From an uncultured Oligoflexia bacterium (lineage in GTDB: Bacteria > Bdellovibrionota > Bacteriovoracia > Bacteriovoracales > Bacteriovoracaceae), in contig CATLVA010000067.1 of NCBI GenBank assembly GCA_950060715.1, positions 1-7,153 of the forward strand: a DNA stretch of 7,153 nucleotides. Reading direction: 5' to 3'. The translations under genes and the position numbers were made by a program. How positions within the stretch are numbered: position 1 is the first letter of the stretch; every line of letters begins with the position of its first letter. Shown here in pieces: positions 6,599 through 7,153 of this stretch. A model generated the notes under the pieces. It saw only the letters and a list, made by a program, of their open reading frames with translations, made no database searches and was not told the origin of the DNA.

Positions 6599-7153
6599 AA
6601 ATGTTTTTATCGAGCATGAATTCAAAAATCACCATCGCACAGAATTCATATTAAATAAGATTAAATACCAAAGCATTAAAGAAATTGATCAGATCGAAAA
6701 TTACTGGGGCCGTGTCAAAAAGCCCTATCTGCAAAAACGCGAAACACTTGATCTTTATATTGGCGCAAAGAGAGGCCAGCTGGTTAAAGAAGCTCCTCCT
6801 GCTTATGGCCATGGCAGCGAAAAACATTTTTATTTTATTCATGCCTATAATTGTATTTACGAATGCGAGTACTGCTACTTGCAAGGACATTTTAATACAC
6901 CGGATATAGTATTCTTCATTAACCATGAAGAAATACTCCAGGAAATGCACAAAACGACTATAGAAAATCCAGACTGTTGGTTTCATGCGGGGGAGTTTTC
7001 TGATTCACTTGCTCTATCACATATAACTAATGAGCTTCCTCTTTACTTTGATTTTTTTAAAGACCACCCAGAAGCGAAGCTTGAGATTCGAACGAAGTCA
7101 GTAAATATAAAGCCGCTTCTTAGCTTAACCCCGTTAAAAAATATCATTGTAAG
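6591..7153 (+). CDS. Spore photoproduct lyase-like radical SAM protein, 3' end cut off by window edge
   Basis: 187 complete codons are open to the right edge, giving the N-terminal part only. The diagnostic feature is NCIYECEYCYLQ (87-98): C88, C92 and C95 form the CxxxCxxC site for a SAM-binding [4Fe-4S] cluster, and the trailing YLQ is typical of the SPL family. Later family landmarks are FHAGEFSDSLALSH (131-144), equivalent to SPL's CTSDIVG region, and LEIRTKSVNI (164-173), equivalent to the strand ending in VTK. In Bacillus SPL the second segment holds Cys141, the hydrogen donor to SAM-generated product; here the aligned residue appears to be E135, while the following SD is kept. The product is therefore probably an SPL homolog with a different substrate or radical-quenching route. 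ATG 6591 overlaps the preceding gene by 8 bp (ATGTTTAG), with GGAA about 5 nt upstream. Nothing nearby suggests sporulation. Confidence 0.88.
   Translation, partial: MFRNVFIEHEFKNHHRTEFILNKIKYQSIKEIDQIENYWGRVKKPYLQKRETLDLYIGAKRGQLVKEAPPAYGHGSEKHFYFIHAYNCIYECEYCYLQGHFNTPDIVFFINHEEILQEMHKTTIENPDCWFHAGEFSDSLALSHITNELPLYFDFFKDHPEAKLEIRTKSVNIKPLLSLTPLKNIIV

Noticed and set aside
6651..6986. 111-codon open frame on the - strand inside the radical SAM gene
   Set aside because: It overlaps the CxxxCxxC region of a clear family member in the opposite direction. Its hydrophobic residues come from complementing the real codons, and no supporting signals are visible.

Overview
The window is AT-rich, densely packed bacterial DNA with protein-coding genes on both strands and no RNA genes, CRISPR arrays or mobile elements that I can see. 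A eukaryote-like (cN-II type) HAD 5'-nucleotidase, an exported trypsin-fold protease, an exported coiled-coil protein and a spore-photolyase-like radical SAM enzyme in a low-GC Gram-negative-style context suggest the Bdellovibrionota (Bacteriovorax/Halobacteriovorax-like predatory bacteria). This assignment is an inference from gene types and base composition, not from a marker gene.

Layout. 1-921 (-): 3'-truncated exported serine protease with an intact catalytic triad. 922-1050: divergent intergenic region with a good sigma70-type promoter pointing right. 1051-2418 (+): cN-II-like HAD 5'-nucleotidase. 2406-3203 (-): family 2 glycosyltransferase, overlapping the nucleotidase tail-to-tail by 13 bp; the nucleotidase's likely intrinsic terminator lies inside the glycosyltransferase coding sequence. 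3203-3260: a 58-bp junction where a promoter, an intrinsic terminator and a ribosome-binding site are superimposed. 3266-4564 (-): secreted coiled-coil protein with four cysteines. 4718-5587 (-): aldo/keto reductase. 5588-5644: short divergent spacer, possibly with back-to-back promoters giving almost leaderless mRNAs. 5645-6598 (+): nucleoside-phosphorylase/MTAN-like protein with an unrecognised C-terminal extension. 6591 to the right edge (+): spore photoproduct lyase (SPL)-like radical SAM protein, starting inside the preceding gene.

How the genes relate. Most look like independent single-gene units, each with its own start signals. The exception is the last pair: a nucleosidase-like gene translationally coupled to a radical SAM gene. 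Radical SAM enzymes release 5'-deoxyadenosine, which MTAN-type nucleosidases can cleave, so the pair may be a self-clearing catalytic module. The SPL-like protein keeps the CxxxCxxC cluster motif but appears to lack the hydrogen-donor cysteine of true spore photoproduct lyase, so its substrate may differ. This pair and the overlapping control junction at 3203-3260 are the two most interesting items.
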